The notes beneath the pieces are model-generated. The model was not told the origin of the DNA. It was given only the letters and a program-made list of their open reading frames with translations, and did no database searches. From NCBI RefSeq assembly GCF_001938985.1, contig NZ_MKIN01000023.1, positions 401,075 to 465,074 of the forward strand: a DNA stretch of 64,000 bases, given 5' to 3'. Positions 38,200-49,214 of this stretch are shown piece after piece. How positions within the stretch are numbered: the first letter of the stretch is position 1; the number at the start of each line of letters is the position of its first letter. This stretch comes from Gillisella taibaishanensis. Its GTDB lineage: Bacteria; Pseudomonadota; Alphaproteobacteria; Rhizobiales; Rhizobiaceae. The translations under genes and the position numbers were made by a program.

Positions 38200-39600
38200 T
38201 TAATATCTGTAGTGATCAGCCTTGAACGGGCCAGCCGGCGTGACGCCGATATAGGAAGCCTGTTCATCCGAGAGCTGCGTGAGCTTCACGCCAAGCTTGT
38301 CGAGATGCAGGCGCGCAACCTTTTCATCGAGATGCTTGGGCAGAACATAGACCTGGTTCTTGTAGGCGTCGGGCTTGGTGTAGAGCTCGATCTGGGCCAG
38401 AACCTGGTTGGTGAACGACGCGCTCATCACGAAGGAAGGGTGGCCGGTCGCGTTGCCGAGGTTCAGCAGGCGGCCTTCCGACAGGAGGATCATCCGGTTA
38501 CCAGCCGGGAATTCGATCATGTCGACCTGCGGCTTGATGTTTACCCACTTCAGGTTCTTCAGCGCGGAGATCTGAATTTCATTGTCGAAATGGCCGATAT
38601 TGCCGACGATCGCCATATCCTTCATCGCGCGCATATGCTCGATGCGGATGACGTCCTTGTTGCCGGTCGTGGTGATGAAGATATCCGCCGAGCTGACAAC
38701 ATCCTCCAGCTGAACCACTTCAAAACCGTCCATCGCGGCCTGCAAGGCGCAGATCGGATCGACTTCCGTCACCTTGACACGGGCGCCGGCACCGCGCAGC
38801 GAGGCGGCAGAACCCTTGCCAACATCGCCATAGCCGCAGACCACGGCAACCTTGCCAGCCATCATCACGTCGGTGGCGCGGCGGATACCGTCGACCAGCG
38901 ATTCCTTGCAGCCGTATTTGTTGTCGAACTTCGATTTGGTCACTGAGTCGTTGACGTTGATGGCCGGGAAGGGCAGCAGGCCCTTCTGGCTGAGCTGATA
39001 CAGACGGTTGACGCCTGTCGTGGTTTCCTCAGTTACGCCCTTGATGGCGTCGCGCTGGCGGGTAAAGAAGCCAGGCGTTGCAGCCAGCCGCTTCTTGATC
39101 TGCGCGAACAGAATTTCTTCTTCTTCTGAAGCCGGGTTGATCAGCACATTTTCGCCGGCTTCGGCACGAGCGCCGAGCAGGATGTACATGGTCGCGTCGC
39201 CGCCATCGTCGAGGATCATGTTCGACTGGCCACCGTCGGTCCATTGGAAGATCCGGTCGGTATAGTCCCAATATTCCGTGAGGCTTTCACCCTTGACGGC
39301 AAAGACCGGAACGCCAGATGCAGCGATTGCGGCAGCGGCATGGTCCTGGGTGGAAAAGATGTTGCAGGACGCCCAACGGACGTCGGCGCCAAGTGCCGTC
39401 AGCGTCTCGATCAGGACAGCCGTTTGAATGGTCATATGCAGCGAGCCGCTGATGCGTGCGCCCTTGAGCGGCTTAGTCGCACCCAGTTCCGTGCGGCAGG
39501 CCATCAGGCCCGGCATTTCCGTCTCGGCGATATCCAGTTCCTTGCGGCCGTAATCCGCAAGGCCGATATCGGCGACGATGTAATCTTGTACAGTGCTCAT
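38200..39600 (-). CDS. ahcY: Adenosylhomocysteinase
   Basis: AhcY hydrolyses S-adenosylhomocysteine to adenosine and homocysteine, completing the methyl cycle. Seen are [19 protein letters not shown] and [15 protein letters not shown] of the substrate domain, [25 protein letters not shown], and the NAD loop [20 protein letters not shown] near residue 255; it ends [10 protein letters not shown], the conserved tail. From the ATG at 39600 (GGAGAAAGCC upstream) it has 466 residues. It is followed by a strong terminator. About 140 bases upstream lies an inverted repeat that may be its operator. It follows ptsH in the same direction. Confidence 0.98.
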   Translation of the reverse strand: MSTVQDYIVADIGLADYGRKELDIAETEMPGLMACRTELGATKPLKGARISGSLHMTIQTAVLIETLTALGADVRWASCNIFSTQDHAAAAIAASGVPVFAVKGESLTEYWDYTDRIFQWTDGGQSNMILDDGGDATMYILLGARAEAGENVLINPASEEEEILFAQIKKRLAATPGFFTRQRDAIKGVTEETTTGVNRLYQLSQKGLLPFPAINVNDSVTKSKFDNKYGCKESLVDGIRRATDVMMAGKVAVVCGYGDVGKGSAASLRGAGARVKVTEVDPICALQAAMDGFEVVQLEDVVSSADIFITTTGNKDVIRIEHMRAMKDMAIVGNIGHFDNEIQISALKNLKWVNIKPQVDMIEFPAGNRMILLSEGRLLNLGNATGHPSFVMSASFTNQVLAQIELYTKPDAYKNQVYVLPKHLDEKVARLHLDKLGVKLTQLSDEQASYIGVTPAGPFKADHYRY

Positions 39601-39736
39601 GGCTTTCTCCAGACCGGGATTGAAACGCAAGAGCATAACCCGCTTCAAGCAGCGGACGCGCCCATGCGCCGCCCGCCATTCTGCGGCAGGCCAGTGTCAT
39701 TCGTGTATCAGGGAAAGCAGGGGAAGGCAATAATCA

Positions 39737-39762
39737 CATAAAGAGGTCTTTATATCTTTATG
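39737..39762 (-). promoter_or_regulatory. Candidate operator between ptsH and ahcY
   Basis: CATAAAGA at 39737-39744 is an exact inverted repeat of TCTTTATG at 39755-39762, and an extra TCTTTATA lies between them (39747-39754). Three copies of an ATAAAGA half-site in 26 bases suggest a regulator site about 140 bases before ahcY. Regulators of the S-adenosylhomocysteine cycle such as SahR (ArsR family) are candidates, but this is inference. Confidence 0.45.
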
Positions 39763-39774
39763 TTCGATCGTGGT

Positions 39775-40050
39775 TTACATTTCCTCGCCAAACTTGTCGC
39801 GAACCAGGGCGTCCAGCGTTTCAAGCGCCTTTTCTGCCTCTTCGCCTGATGTCACCACTGTGATGGTGCAGCCAGGGCTGGCGGCGAGCATCATCAGGCC
39901 CATGATAGAGGTGCCGCCTACGGTGGTGCCGTCCTTGCTGACGGTGACTTCGGCATTAAAACTTTGCACGGTCTGGACGAATTTCGCAGACGCCCGCGCG
40001 TGCAAGCCGCGCTTGTTGACGATCAGCATCTCTCTGGTGAAGGAAGTCAT
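39775..40050 (-). CDS. ptsH: Phosphocarrier protein HPr (nitrogen-type PTS)
   Basis: HPr carries phosphate from enzyme I to EIIA proteins. The active site is LIVNKRGLHARASAKFVQTVQ with the phospho-histidine near residue 18; a later KDGTTVGGTSIMGLMMLAASPG segment carries the regulatory serine region recognised by HPr kinase. It has 91 residues from the ATG at 40050. In rhizobia this HPr belongs to a regulatory PTS (PtsP-PtsO/H-EIIA) that does not import sugar. It is 16 bases after manX and in the same unit as hprK-side genes. Confidence 0.92.
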   Translation of the reverse strand: MTSFTREMLIVNKRGLHARASAKFVQTVQSFNAEVTVSKDGTTVGGTSIMGLMMLAASPGCTITVVTSGEEAEKALETLDALVRDKFGEEM

Positions 40051-40066
40051 TCGTGTCTGGCCGATC

Positions 40067-40468
40067 CTACTTGCCGCTAAGGACGCGGCTGGCGACGTTA
40101 ATATATTTGCGGCCGGCCTCGGAAGCATCGACGAGCGCCTTTTCCATGTCATTTTCGCCGCGCACACCGGCGAGCTTGATCAACATCGGCAGGTTGACGC
40201 CGGCGATCACTTCGATGCGCCCGGTATTCATGACAGAAATCGCCAGATTCGATGGCGTTCCGCCAAACATGTCGGTGAGAATGATCACCCCGTGCCCGTC
40301 ATCGGCGCGCATCACGGCGTCGAGAATGTCCTGGCGACGCTGATCCATATCGTCTTCAGGACCGATACAAATCGTCTCGATGAATTTCTGCGGACCAACC
40401 ACATGTTCCACGGCATAATGAAATTCTTCAGCCAGCTTGCCATGGGTGACAAGCACAAGTCCGATCAT
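40067..40468 (-). CDS. manX: PTS EIIA component, mannose/fructose family (ManX/EIIA-Man)
   Basis: The 133-residue protein starts MIGLVLVTHGKLAEEFHYAV, with the phospho-histidine at residue 9, and has the family segment GHGVIILTDMFGGTPSNLAISVM near residue 58. This is the EIIA domain of the mannose class without IIB, IIC or IID partners nearby, so it is probably regulatory. In Sinorhizobium, the equivalent gene next to hprK takes part in carbon catabolite control. It lies 16 bases before ptsH and 252 bases after hprK. Confidence 0.92.
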   Translation of the reverse strand: MIGLVLVTHGKLAEEFHYAVEHVVGPQKFIETICIGPEDDMDQRRQDILDAVMRADDGHGVIILTDMFGGTPSNLAISVMNTGRIEVIAGVNLPMLIKLAGVRGENDMEKALVDASEAGRKYINVASRVLSGK

Positions 40469-40720
40469 TCGCTTATAGCTCCCTGCTCAACTGCTGACTG
40501 CCAGTTATCGCACTGCAATAGTTTCGTCCACTGATCTGTTGTATGGCAAGCCATCCGCAGGGATACCCAGAGCCGTCATAAAAAACAGCAAGCGATCTCC
40601 CGGTGCGGCGATGCCTTGCGACAATGTTCCACTGTGCCAAAATCAACGATCATATCTTGCACCGCATCTTGGCGATGAAAATCCGAAGTGCAAGTGCAAA
40701 ATAGTCGTGTCTTTACGCGT

Positions 40721-41191
40721 TCAGCACGGTATTCGCGCAAAATGCAGCCGTTCAAGGCTGGCAACTGATAGCAAATGGTCCTGATGTAGCCGGATAACGG
40801 GCAGGGTGATATCTCCCGGAAATCGTCTGCTTTCATCGCTGGGTGGCAGGCGTTCAGGCTCATCTTGCGCTCTCACCGGCGTAATGACCGCGTCCATTAC
40901 CGCCGTCTCGAGACTGGCGACTTTAACGAGACCAGAAAAGCGGATTTCCATCAATCCGGCGATTGTCCGGGGGCGCGAGGCCAGAAGCCGTCCACCTTTG
41001 ACCTCGATAGAGACCTGGTCGTCGGCAACCAGCGCGGCGAATAGACCCGTCTCGGCAGCGCTATCCAGCAGGTGGCGCGCAAGCCGCGATTTACCCGAGC
41101 CGCTCGGGCCGATGATCAGATAGCCATGCCGGCCAAGAACGATCGCTGTTGCATGAATTAACGTCTCGCGCGCTTGGCCTGGATTTGTCAT
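40721..41191 (-). CDS. hprK: HPr kinase/phosphorylase, short alphaproteobacterial form
   Basis: HprK phosphorylates HPr on serine. This protein has only 156 residues, against about 310 in Gram-positive bacteria, because the N-terminal domain is absent; what remains is the catalytic half. Walker A is IIGPSGSGKSRLARHLLD near residue 27-35, then LVADDQVSIEVKGG with the catalytic Asp pair, and AGLMEIRFSGLVKV corresponding to the ribose/HPr contact region. It lies 13 bases after chvG in the same direction, so the two-component system and the PTS regulator are linked. Confidence 0.9.
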   Translation of the reverse strand: MTNPGQARETLIHATAIVLGRHGYLIIGPSGSGKSRLARHLLDSAAETGLFAALVADDQVSIEVKGGRLLASRPRTIAGLMEIRFSGLVKVASLETAVMDAVITPVRAQDEPERLPPSDESRRFPGDITLPVIRLHQDHLLSVASLERLHFARIPC

Positions 41192-41204
41192 GGAGCGCCT
41201 GCCA

Positions 41205-43004
41205 TCACGGGCTTGGCTCGGCGGGCAGGGTCAGGATGAAGCGCGCCCCGAGAATCTTCGCCGTTTCCGGCTCGAGAATGTTTTCCGCTCGCAGCGATCC
41301 GCCATGGGCCTCAGCGATCTGCCGGCTGATCGACAGACCGAGGCCGGAATTCTGGCCGAAGCTTTCGCCCTCCGGTCTGTCTGTATAGAAGCGCTCAAAG
41401 ATCCGATCGATATTTTCAACGAGGATACCGGGACCATTGTCTTCCACCTGGATGAGGCAACGGCTGCGGGTGCGCGATAGCCTAACAGTGATTCGTCCAC
41501 CCTTTTCGGGGACGAAGGAGCGGGCGTTTTCGATCAGGTTGGTGACGATCTGGCCGATGCGCAAGTCGTGGCCGTTGACGATATAGCGTTGCTTCTGCCC
41601 CTGTTTCTGTTCCACGACATAGTCGATATCGACCGGCTTTTTGGTGGAGCGGATCTGGCGGGAAATCTCCACGAGATTGCCGAGCACGACTTCCATATCA
41701 ACAGGGGAGGCATCGGTGCGGGCCAGTTCTGCATCGAGCCGTGAGGCATCCGAGATATCGCTGATCAGCCGGTCCAGCCGGCGAACATCGTGCTGAATGA
41801 CGTCGAGCAGCCGCTGTTTCGAGACATCGGTCTTGGCAAGCGGCAGCGTTTCGACGGCACTGCGCAGTGAGGTCAGTGGGTTTTTCAGCTCGTGGCTGAC
41901 ATCGGCGGCAAAGCTTTCAATCGCATCGATCCGGTCATACAGCGCCGTGGTCATTTCGCGAAGCGCCACCGAGAGATTGCCGATCTCGTCCTGGCGGGCG
42001 GAAAAATCAGGAATTTCCTCGCGCTCCTTGGCGCCGCGCCGCACGCGGATCGCGGCTGCCGACAGGCGCCGCAAGGGATTGGCGATGGTGGACGACAAGA
42101 GCAGCGACAACACGATGTTGACCAGCGTCGCCACGCCGAATACCCGCAAGATCGCCAGACGCTCGGCATGGACGATCTTGTCGATATCGCCGGCCTGCGT
42201 CGACAAGAGCAGTACGCCGAGCACGGCACGGAAGCGCTGCACCGGCACCGCTACCGAGACGATCAACTCACCCTGTTCGGTCACCCGCACCACGGCGCCG
42301 CGCACGCCGGTCAGGGCATTCATCACTTCGGGATAGATCGAGCCGTCTCCGCCAGGCGCTTCCTTGTAGAGCGGCACGTTGCTTGGCTGCAGCAGGCGGT
42401 TGAACTGTTTGGTCACCCACTCCGTCCAGCTACCGGTGTCGCCCTCGACCGGCGGAAGGTCGTAGCGCAGCACTTGGCCTCGGGAATAAAGATGGCGGGA
42501 GTCGAGAAGCAGATTGGCATCGGCATCGAAAAGTCGCGCTCGGGTTCTGGTCGGCGAAATCAGCCGGCGCAACACAGGCGCCACTCGCTCGGGCTTGATC
42601 GGAAATTCCAGATCCTCGTCGTTCGGAACAGGGGTAATGCTCTGTCCGGCCTGCAATTCCAGCAGTTTTTGCGGATCGATGGTGATGGAATTGGTATCCA
42701 CCGAGGCGGAGGCCGAAATGGCGCCGGCGATGATTTCGCCTTGGGTCAGCAGGCTTTCCACCCGCGCATCGATCAGCCCCTCGCGGAACTGATTGAGATA
42801 CATGATCCCGCCGACCAGAACGATCAGGGCGGCGAGATTGAAGAAGACGATCCGACGCGTCAGGCTGGAGAAGACTGCGTTGCCGAAGATCCGGCGGATC
42901 AGCGTGAAAGGGTGGGAAAAGGTCAGACGCAAGGGCGGCCGGCGGCTATCGCCGGTCTCGCCGTCCTTTTCGTCCACGAGCCTCTTCAACACATACCCTT
43001 TCAT
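41205..43004 (-). CDS. chvG: Sensor histidine kinase ChvG (ExoS)
   Basis: ChvG is the inner-membrane kinase of the ChvG/ChvI system that responds to acid and envelope conditions and is held in check by periplasmic ExoR. Seen are a conserved RRIFGNAVFSSLTRRIVFFNL start, TM1 (about 45-65), a periplasmic domain to about residue 265, TM2 (about 275-300), HAMP, the H-box FAADVSHELKNPLTSLRSAVET near 370, and the ATP domain with VEDNGPGILVENIDRIF and GLGLSISRQIAEAHGG. The start is uncertain: ATG 43004 gives 599 residues; a GTG at 42992 after AAAGGG is possible. chvI lies 115 bases upstream. Confidence 0.95.
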   Translation of the reverse strand: MKGYVLKRLVDEKDGETGDSRRPPLRLTFSHPFTLIRRIFGNAVFSSLTRRIVFFNLAALIVLVGGIMYLNQFREGLIDARVESLLTQGEIIAGAISASASVDTNSITIDPQKLLELQAGQSITPVPNDEDLEFPIKPERVAPVLRRLISPTRTRARLFDADANLLLDSRHLYSRGQVLRYDLPPVEGDTGSWTEWVTKQFNRLLQPSNVPLYKEAPGGDGSIYPEVMNALTGVRGAVVRVTEQGELIVSVAVPVQRFRAVLGVLLLSTQAGDIDKIVHAERLAILRVFGVATLVNIVLSLLLSSTIANPLRRLSAAAIRVRRGAKEREEIPDFSARQDEIGNLSVALREMTTALYDRIDAIESFAADVSHELKNPLTSLRSAVETLPLAKTDVSKQRLLDVIQHDVRRLDRLISDISDASRLDAELARTDASPVDMEVVLGNLVEISRQIRSTKKPVDIDYVVEQKQGQKQRYIVNGHDLRIGQIVTNLIENARSFVPEKGGRITVRLSRTRSRCLIQVEDNGPGILVENIDRIFERFYTDRPEGESFGQNSGLGLSISRQIAEAHGGSLRAENILEPETAKILGARFILTLPAEPSP

Positions 43005-43119
43005 ACGGCACGCCAAGGTAGCGGGACACAAAAATCCCGCCGCAATCCCTCATCTCTGCCGTATAATAGCATTCGCTGTCGCCGCACCCGGTTCAAATAT
43101 TCTCAGCTTTCGCTGAAGG

Positions 43120-43842
43120 TCAGGCTGTTTCGCGGAAGCGATAACCGACGCCATACAATGTTTCGATCATGTCGAAATCATTGTCGACCATTTTGAATTT
43201 CTTTCGCAGGCGCTTGATGTGGCTGTCAATGGTGCGGTCATCGACATAGACCTGCTCGTCATAGGCGGCATCCATCAGCGCGTCGCGGCTTTTTACCACG
43301 CCGGGGCGCTGCGCCAGTGAATGCAGGATCAGGAATTCAGTGACCGTCAGCGTGACCGGATCGCCTTTCCAGGTGCAGGTGTGGCGTTCCTGGTCCATCA
43401 CCAGCTGCCCGCGTTCCAGGTTGCGGGCCTGCTGCTCGGCCGTGGTTTTGACGGCGCCAGGGGCGGCATTGGTATCGCGGTTCGCGGCCCGGCGCAAGAT
43501 GGCCTTTACACGCTCGACCAGAAGACGCTGCGAAAACGGCTTGGTGATGAAATCGTCGGCGCCCATCTTCAGGCCGAACAATTCGTCGATCTCTTCATCC
43601 TTGGAGGTGAGGAAGATCACGGGGATGTCGGACTTCTGCCGCAGGCGGCGCAGCAGTTCCATCCCGTCCATGCGCGGCATCTTGATGTCGAAGATCGCAA
43701 GCTGCGGCGGCCGTGCCAAAAGCCCGTCAAGCGCCGAAGCTCCGTCCGTGTACGTTTCGACCTTGTAGCCTTCCGCTTCCAGAGCGATCGAAACCGACGT
43801 CAGGATATTCCGGTCGTCATCCACAAGCGCAATTGTCTGCAT
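43120..43842 (-). CDS. chvI: Response regulator ChvI
   Basis: ChvI is the OmpR-type regulator partner of ChvG; it controls exopolysaccharide, motility, type VI secretion and virulence in Agrobacterium and symbiosis in Sinorhizobium. The receiver domain starts [26 protein letters not shown], with the phospho-Asp in [17 protein letters not shown] near residue 52, followed by a winged-helix domain ending [16 protein letters not shown] and [12 protein letters not shown] chose the ATG at 43842 (240 residues), although the frame is open upstream. It is divergent from pckA. Confidence 0.96.
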   Translation of the reverse strand: MQTIALVDDDRNILTSVSIALEAEGYKVETYTDGASALDGLLARPPQLAIFDIKMPRMDGMELLRRLRQKSDIPVIFLTSKDEEIDELFGLKMGADDFITKPFSQRLLVERVKAILRRAANRDTNAAPGAVKTTAEQQARNLERGQLVMDQERHTCTWKGDPVTLTVTEFLILHSLAQRPGVVKSRDALMDAAYDEQVYVDDRTIDSHIKRLRKKFKMVDNDFDMIETLYGVGYRFRETA

Positions 43843-44187
43843 GCCGTTTATCTCCGTCCTTACGATTGCCGACCCGCCGCCGCGGGCGTGCCGACCCTTT
43901 CGACTCGTCAGAGTCGTCGGCGTGTCATGAGGGTAAAGGTGGAACAAATTGTGGCAAAGATAAAGGGGCGGATGGCTGCGGCGTCTCACGTTGTTGGGTC
44001 ACAGGGGCCGCTGACGGCGCCCAAATGCCTTTAAACTGAACCGATTTAAATCTGGCATATCAGTTTAAAACGATTAAATGTATGATATTATTGATCTTTT
44101 CGAAGTTTTTGCTATTGCGTTTTTAAAATATCGTCAGTAGCGTTGCCCCATAATCATCTAGCCATCCCGCTGAGAAGGAAGTGTAGT
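43843..44187. promoter_or_regulatory. chvI-pckA divergent regulatory region
   Basis: The 345-base gap has no gene. On the chvI side there is a CGACTC/GAGTCG inverted repeat (43901-43906 and 43911-43916), which also forms two GANTC sites. On the pckA side there is an AT-rich block with a perfect 10-bp inverted repeat, TTTAAACTGA at 44030-44039 and TCAGTTTAAA at 44060-44069, and a central palindrome GATTTAAATC at 44043-44052. A related element, AACGATTAAA, follows at 44069. In Sinorhizobium the LacI-family PckR controls pckA, so these are candidate operators. Confidence 0.5.
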
Positions 44188-45798
<1,611 letters not shown>

Positions 45799-45820
45799 GT
45801 TTCACGTGTGACGTTTTGAG

Positions 45821-45853
45821 CGGCCCGGCGGTGCAAATCGCCGGGCCGTTTGT
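45821..45853 (+). terminator. Terminator of pckA
   Basis: CGGCCCGGCG at 45821-45830 is an exact inverted repeat of CGCCGGGCCG at 45839-45848 with an 8-base loop, followed by TTTGT. It lies 22 bases after the pckA stop. Confidence 0.82.
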
Positions 45854-45948
45854 ATTCACGGATCGGAATCCGGCTGCGGTCGCTCTGAATCCGGATTTGC
45901 CTGAATTGGCGTTTTCCGCTAGAGCCTCGCATCAGGAGACTGAAGGCC

Positions 45949-46383
45949 ATGGCGAGCGACCCGCTCTATATCAATGACAGGATGACGATTGCCGGTTGGG
46001 AATTGACCGAGCAATTTGTGCTGGCTGGCGGGCCGGGCGGGCAGAATGTCAATAAAGTCTCCACAGCTGTGCAACTCTTTTTTCCGCTGACGACGTCGCC
46101 GTCGCTGCCGGATCGCGTCAAGGCCAATGCCATTAAGCTTGCCGGTCGGCGACTGTCGAAGGAAGGTGTGTTGCTGATCGAGGCCAGCCGCTTTCGCAGC
46201 CAGGAGCGCAATCGCGAAGATGCGCGCGAAAGGCTGAAAGAATTGCTGCTGGAGGCAGCCAAGCCGCCGCCGCCGCCGCGCCGGAAGACCAAGCCCACCA
46301 AAGGCTCGATCGAGCGCCGTCTCAAGGAAAAGACCGGCCGCGGTGAAATCAAGAAGATGCGCGAAAAGCCGGGGCACGATTGA
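45949..46383 (+). CDS. arfB: Alternative ribosome-rescue factor ArfB (peptidyl-tRNA hydrolase, YaeJ family)
   Basis: ArfB releases peptides from ribosomes stalled without a stop codon. The catalytic GGQ lies in VLAGGPGGQNVNKVSTAVQL at about residues 28-31, near the N-terminus as in ArfB and unlike release factors RF1/RF2, which have an additional codon-recognition domain. The C-terminal tail (about 100-144) is rich in Lys and Arg, as needed to enter the empty mRNA channel. It has 144 residues, typical. It is a single gene between pckA and a leftward DUF3237 gene. Confidence 0.93.
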   Translation: MASDPLYINDRMTIAGWELTEQFVLAGGPGGQNVNKVSTAVQLFFPLTTSPSLPDRVKANAIKLAGRRLSKEGVLLIEASRFRSQERNREDARERLKELLLEAAKPPPPPRRKTKPTKGSIERRLKEKTGRGEIKKMREKPGHD

Positions 46384-46468
46384 TTCCGCTCTGACTCATT
46401 GGCCGTGCTTCCAACATTGCATCAGCTGCGGCCTCGTTCAGCATTGCGCAAGCACCGCAAAACGACCG

Positions 46469-47047
46469 CTAGACCAGGCTGAACACCCGGATCAGAACCA
46501 TGGGCTTTGGTTTCAGGCTGTGCAGCGTGCCGACAAAGACGCGACGGTTCAGCCAATCGTGCGGACCTTGCGGTGCCGTGATCTCGATATGGGAAAAAGC
46601 ATACTGCGTGCCGTCGGGCTGGCGGTCGATCAGGACGCGGTTGTTGACCGTGATAACAGCTCCGTCATCGGCTTGCAGTTCGTAAAGGGCGTTCAACTGG
46701 CGGACGCCGTCCTGCCGGGCCAATTGCCGGTCAGCACCCCCGGGCAGAACCTTGCCTTTGATGCGCGGGCCGGCAAATTCTCCGCCGGTGATATTGATGA
46801 TCCTGCGGTCACCGAATGGCGAATGCCCCATTTCGAGCGCATCCTGCAGCGTGAAAATCGCTTCGTATACGAACTCCGTCCGAGGAAGGGTGATTGGCAG
46901 GTCCGATAATGGGCCACCACTGGCCACCTGGTCGGCTGCCTGTGCCGTCACTCCGGCTGCTGACACGGCAAGTGCTGTTGTTGCGGCGCCGAGAAAAGTG
47001 CGGCGGCTGGAAACCGCAGAGGTTTCCGCATTATCGGTAAAAGTCAT
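46469..47047 (-). CDS. Tat-exported DUF3237-family protein
   Basis: This 192-residue protein has a twin-arginine signal: SSRRTFLGAATTALAVSAAGVTAQA, with probable cleavage after about residue 38. The rest (about 50-192) matches DUF3237: FVYEAIFTLQDALEMGHSPFGDRRIINITGGEFAGPRIKGKVLPGGADRQL, with YELQADDGAVITVNNRVLID and a VGTLHSLKP ending. The family is a single beta-barrel of unknown function, seen in many bacteria and fungi. Export to the periplasm in folded form is unusual for the family and suggests a cofactor or oligomer. It is a lone gene, 60 bases from coaA. Confidence 0.82.
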   Translation of the reverse strand: MTFTDNAETSAVSSRRTFLGAATTALAVSAAGVTAQAADQVASGGPLSDLPITLPRTEFVYEAIFTLQDALEMGHSPFGDRRIINITGGEFAGPRIKGKVLPGGADRQLARQDGVRQLNALYELQADDGAVITVNNRVLIDRQPDGTQYAFSHIEITAPQGPHDWLNRRVFVGTLHSLKPKPMVLIRVFSLV

Positions 47048-47107
47048 GGCTCTCCTCCCAGAGAAATGGCTTATAAAATTCGCAAAAATTAATTGTAGCT
47101 CAAGCGT

Positions 47108-48100
47108 TTACAGTTTGCGCAAGGCGACCTGTTCGACCAGATGATTCTCTCCCTTGCGCAGGATTAGGTCGGCCCGCGGCCGGGTCGGCTTGATGTTGTC
47201 GCGCAGATTGATCAGGTTGATATGTGCCCAAAGGTTTTCAGCAATGGTCAGCGCTTCCTCCTCGCTGATCGTTGCATAGCGATGGAAATAGGAATTCGGA
47301 TCGCGAAATGCCGTTTGCCGCAGTTTCATGAACCGCTTCACATACCAGTGGTGGATCAGGCTTTCCTCGGCATCGATATAAATCGAAAAGTCAAAGAAGT
47401 CGGACACCATCGGCACGATCTTGCCGTCGCGCGGCAAATCGCGTGATTGCAGCACATTGATCCCTTCAAAAATCAGGATATCCGGCCGATCGATGATCGT
47501 ATGCTGGTCCGGCAGCACGTCATAGGTCAGGTGAGAATAGCGCGGTGCTTTGACATTCTGCTGGCCAGCCTTGATCGCCGATAAAAACCGCAGCAGCGCC
47601 GCCGTATCATAGCTTTCCGGGAAACCCTTGCGGTTCAGCTTGTTCTCGCGCACCAGTGTGGCATTGGGATAGAGAAAGCCGTCGGTGGTGACCAGATCCA
47701 CTTTCGGGCTCGAGGGCCAGCGCGCCAGAAGCTCTTTTAGCACGCGCGCCGTTGTCGATTTCCCGACCGCCACCGACCCGGCAATACCGATGATGAAGGG
47801 GGTCTTGCTGGCATTGGTGCTGAGAAACCGGTTGCGTTGCTCAAACAGCAATTGCGAGGATTCGACATGGGAGGACAGGAGCCGCGACAGCGCCAGATAG
47901 ATGCGCCTCACCTCGGCCAGATCGATCGGATCGTCGATGGATCGTAGGCGATGGACTTCGTCCAGTGTCAAGGTCAGTGGCGTGTCTGCACGAAACCGCG
48001 CCCATTCGTCCGATGAAAAGAACAGGTAGGGCGAGTAACTGCCCACCTGGAAATGATCAAGGGCTTCCTCCCCCTCGGCTTGCCTGATCGCTGTCGTCAT
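47108..48100 (-). CDS. coaA: Type I pantothenate kinase CoaA
   Basis: CoaA phosphorylates pantothenate, the first and controlling step of coenzyme A synthesis. The P-loop is [24 protein letters not shown] near residue 105; [18 protein letters not shown] and [10 protein letters not shown] follow in the usual order. It has 330 residues. Its start overlaps the hisE stop as ATGA, so it is translated with the end of the his cluster. Together with coaE near the origin, two CoA synthesis genes lie within this window. Confidence 0.96.
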   Translation of the reverse strand: MTTAIRQAEGEEALDHFQVGSYSPYLFFSSDEWARFRADTPLTLTLDEVHRLRSIDDPIDLAEVRRIYLALSRLLSSHVESSQLLFEQRNRFLSTNASKTPFIIGIAGSVAVGKSTTARVLKELLARWPSSPKVDLVTTDGFLYPNATLVRENKLNRKGFPESYDTAALLRFLSAIKAGQQNVKAPRYSHLTYDVLPDQHTIIDRPDILIFEGINVLQSRDLPRDGKIVPMVSDFFDFSIYIDAEESLIHHWYVKRFMKLRQTAFRDPNSYFHRYATISEEEALTIAENLWAHINLINLRDNIKPTRPRADLILRKGENHLVEQVALRKL

Positions 48101-48420
48101 GGATCTTTCCGGCTCGCCTTCTCGCTGAGGCCCGATTGGGCCGTGCGGCGCTGCAACTCTTCCAGCACCGTTTCTACCGGTATATCGGCAATTTTCAATA
48201 CGACCAAGAGGTGATAGAGCAGGTCGGCACTCTCATAGATCAGGTTGGCGCGGTCACCTTTCACCGCTGCCATGACGGCCTCGATGGCCTCTTCGCCCAG
48301 CTTCTTGGCAGCCTTGTCCTGACCTGACGCCACTAGCTTGGCGGTCCAGCTTTCATCGGGAGAGGCCTTGGCGCGGGTGGCGACGATGACTTCGAGATCC
48401 GATATGGTGAATGTCGTCAT
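48097..48420 (-). CDS. hisE: Phosphoribosyl-ATP pyrophosphatase HisE
   Basis: HisE hydrolyses phosphoribosyl-ATP to phosphoribosyl-AMP in histidine synthesis. The MazG-like helical core is visible: [48 protein letters not shown], with the metal-binding EE and ESAD positions. It has 107 residues. HisI is separate (not in the window), so this is the stand-alone form. It lies 11 bases after hisF and overlaps coaA by 4 bases. Confidence 0.95.
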   Translation of the reverse strand: MTTFTISDLEVIVATRAKASPDESWTAKLVASGQDKAAKKLGEEAIEAVMAAVKGDRANLIYESADLLYHLLVVLKIADIPVETVLEELQRRTAQSGLSEKASRKDP

Positions 48421-48431
48421 GATAAGCTCTT

Positions 48432-49214
48432 TCAGGCCCGGTCGAGCCGCATGGCGATGCCGGCTTCGGCCATGTGTGTCTTGGCCTCTGCAATCGAATA
48501 GGTGCCGAAATGGAAGATCGAAGCGGCCAGAACGGCGGTGGCGTGCCCTTGTTTGACGCCGGCCACGAGATCGTCAAGCGTGCCGACGCCGCCAGACGCA
48601 ATGACTGGCACCCGCACCGCATCCGCAATCGTTCGGGTCAGCGCCAGATCGTAACCGCTCTTGGTGCCGTCACGGTCCATGGAAGTCACAAGCAATTCGC
48701 CTGCACCGCGCTCGACCATTTTCACGGCAAATTCCACGGCATCGATGCTGGTTGGCTGACGTCCGCCATGGGTGAAGATCTCCCAGCGGCCCGCTTCGCC
48801 CTGCGCGGATACCTTCTTGGCGTCGATCGACACGACAATGCACTGGTTGCCGAATTTGTCGGCGGCTTCAGCGACGAAATCGGGATTGTTTACCGCTGCC
48901 GAATTAATCGACACCTTGTCGGCACCGCAGAGCAGCAGCTTGCGGATATCGGCCACGGCCCTGACACCACCACCCACGGTAACAGGCATGAAGCAGTGAT
49001 CGGCGGTGCGGGCAACGACATCGAAAATCGTGTCCCTGTTGTCGGAGGAGGCGGTGATGTCGAGAAAGCAAAGCTCGTCGGCCCCTGCCGCGTCATAGGC
49101 CTTTGCCGCTTCCACCGGATCGCCGGCGTCGATCAGATCGACGAAGTTGACGCCCTTGACGACGCGGCCGTCCTTCACATCCAGACAAGGAATGATGCGG
49201 GCTTTCAGCGTCAT
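48432..49214 (-). CDS. hisF: Imidazole glycerol phosphate synthase cyclase subunit HisF
   Basis: HisF, with HisH, turns PRFAR and ammonia into imidazole glycerol phosphate and AICAR. The start [25 protein letters not shown] carries the catalytic Asp (about residue 11); the second catalytic Asp is in [19 protein letters not shown] near residue 130. The phosphate loops are [13 protein letters not shown] and [10 protein letters not shown]. It has 260 residues and overlaps the end of hisA by 4 bases. Confidence 0.97.
   Translation of the reverse strand: MTLKARIIPCLDVKDGRVVKGVNFVDLIDAGDPVEAAKAYDAAGADELCFLDITASSDNRDTIFDVVARTADHCFMPVTVGGGVRAVADIRKLLLCGADKVSINSAAVNNPDFVAEAADKFGNQCIVVSIDAKKVSAQGEAGRWEIFTHGGRQPTSIDAVEFAVKMVERGAGELLVTSMDRDGTKSGYDLALTRTIADAVRVPVIASGGVGTLDDLVAGVKQGHATAVLAASIFHFGTYSIAEAKTHMAEAGIAMRLDRA

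Noticed and set aside
39601..39774. SAH riboswitch upstream of ahcY
   Set aside because: I could not find a convincing conserved pairing pattern; the inverted repeats look like a protein-binding site.
40576..40863. Reverse-strand frame overlapping the end of hprK
   Set aside because: Composition is rich in Cys and Arg without a fold, and it runs into the real hprK gene in another frame.
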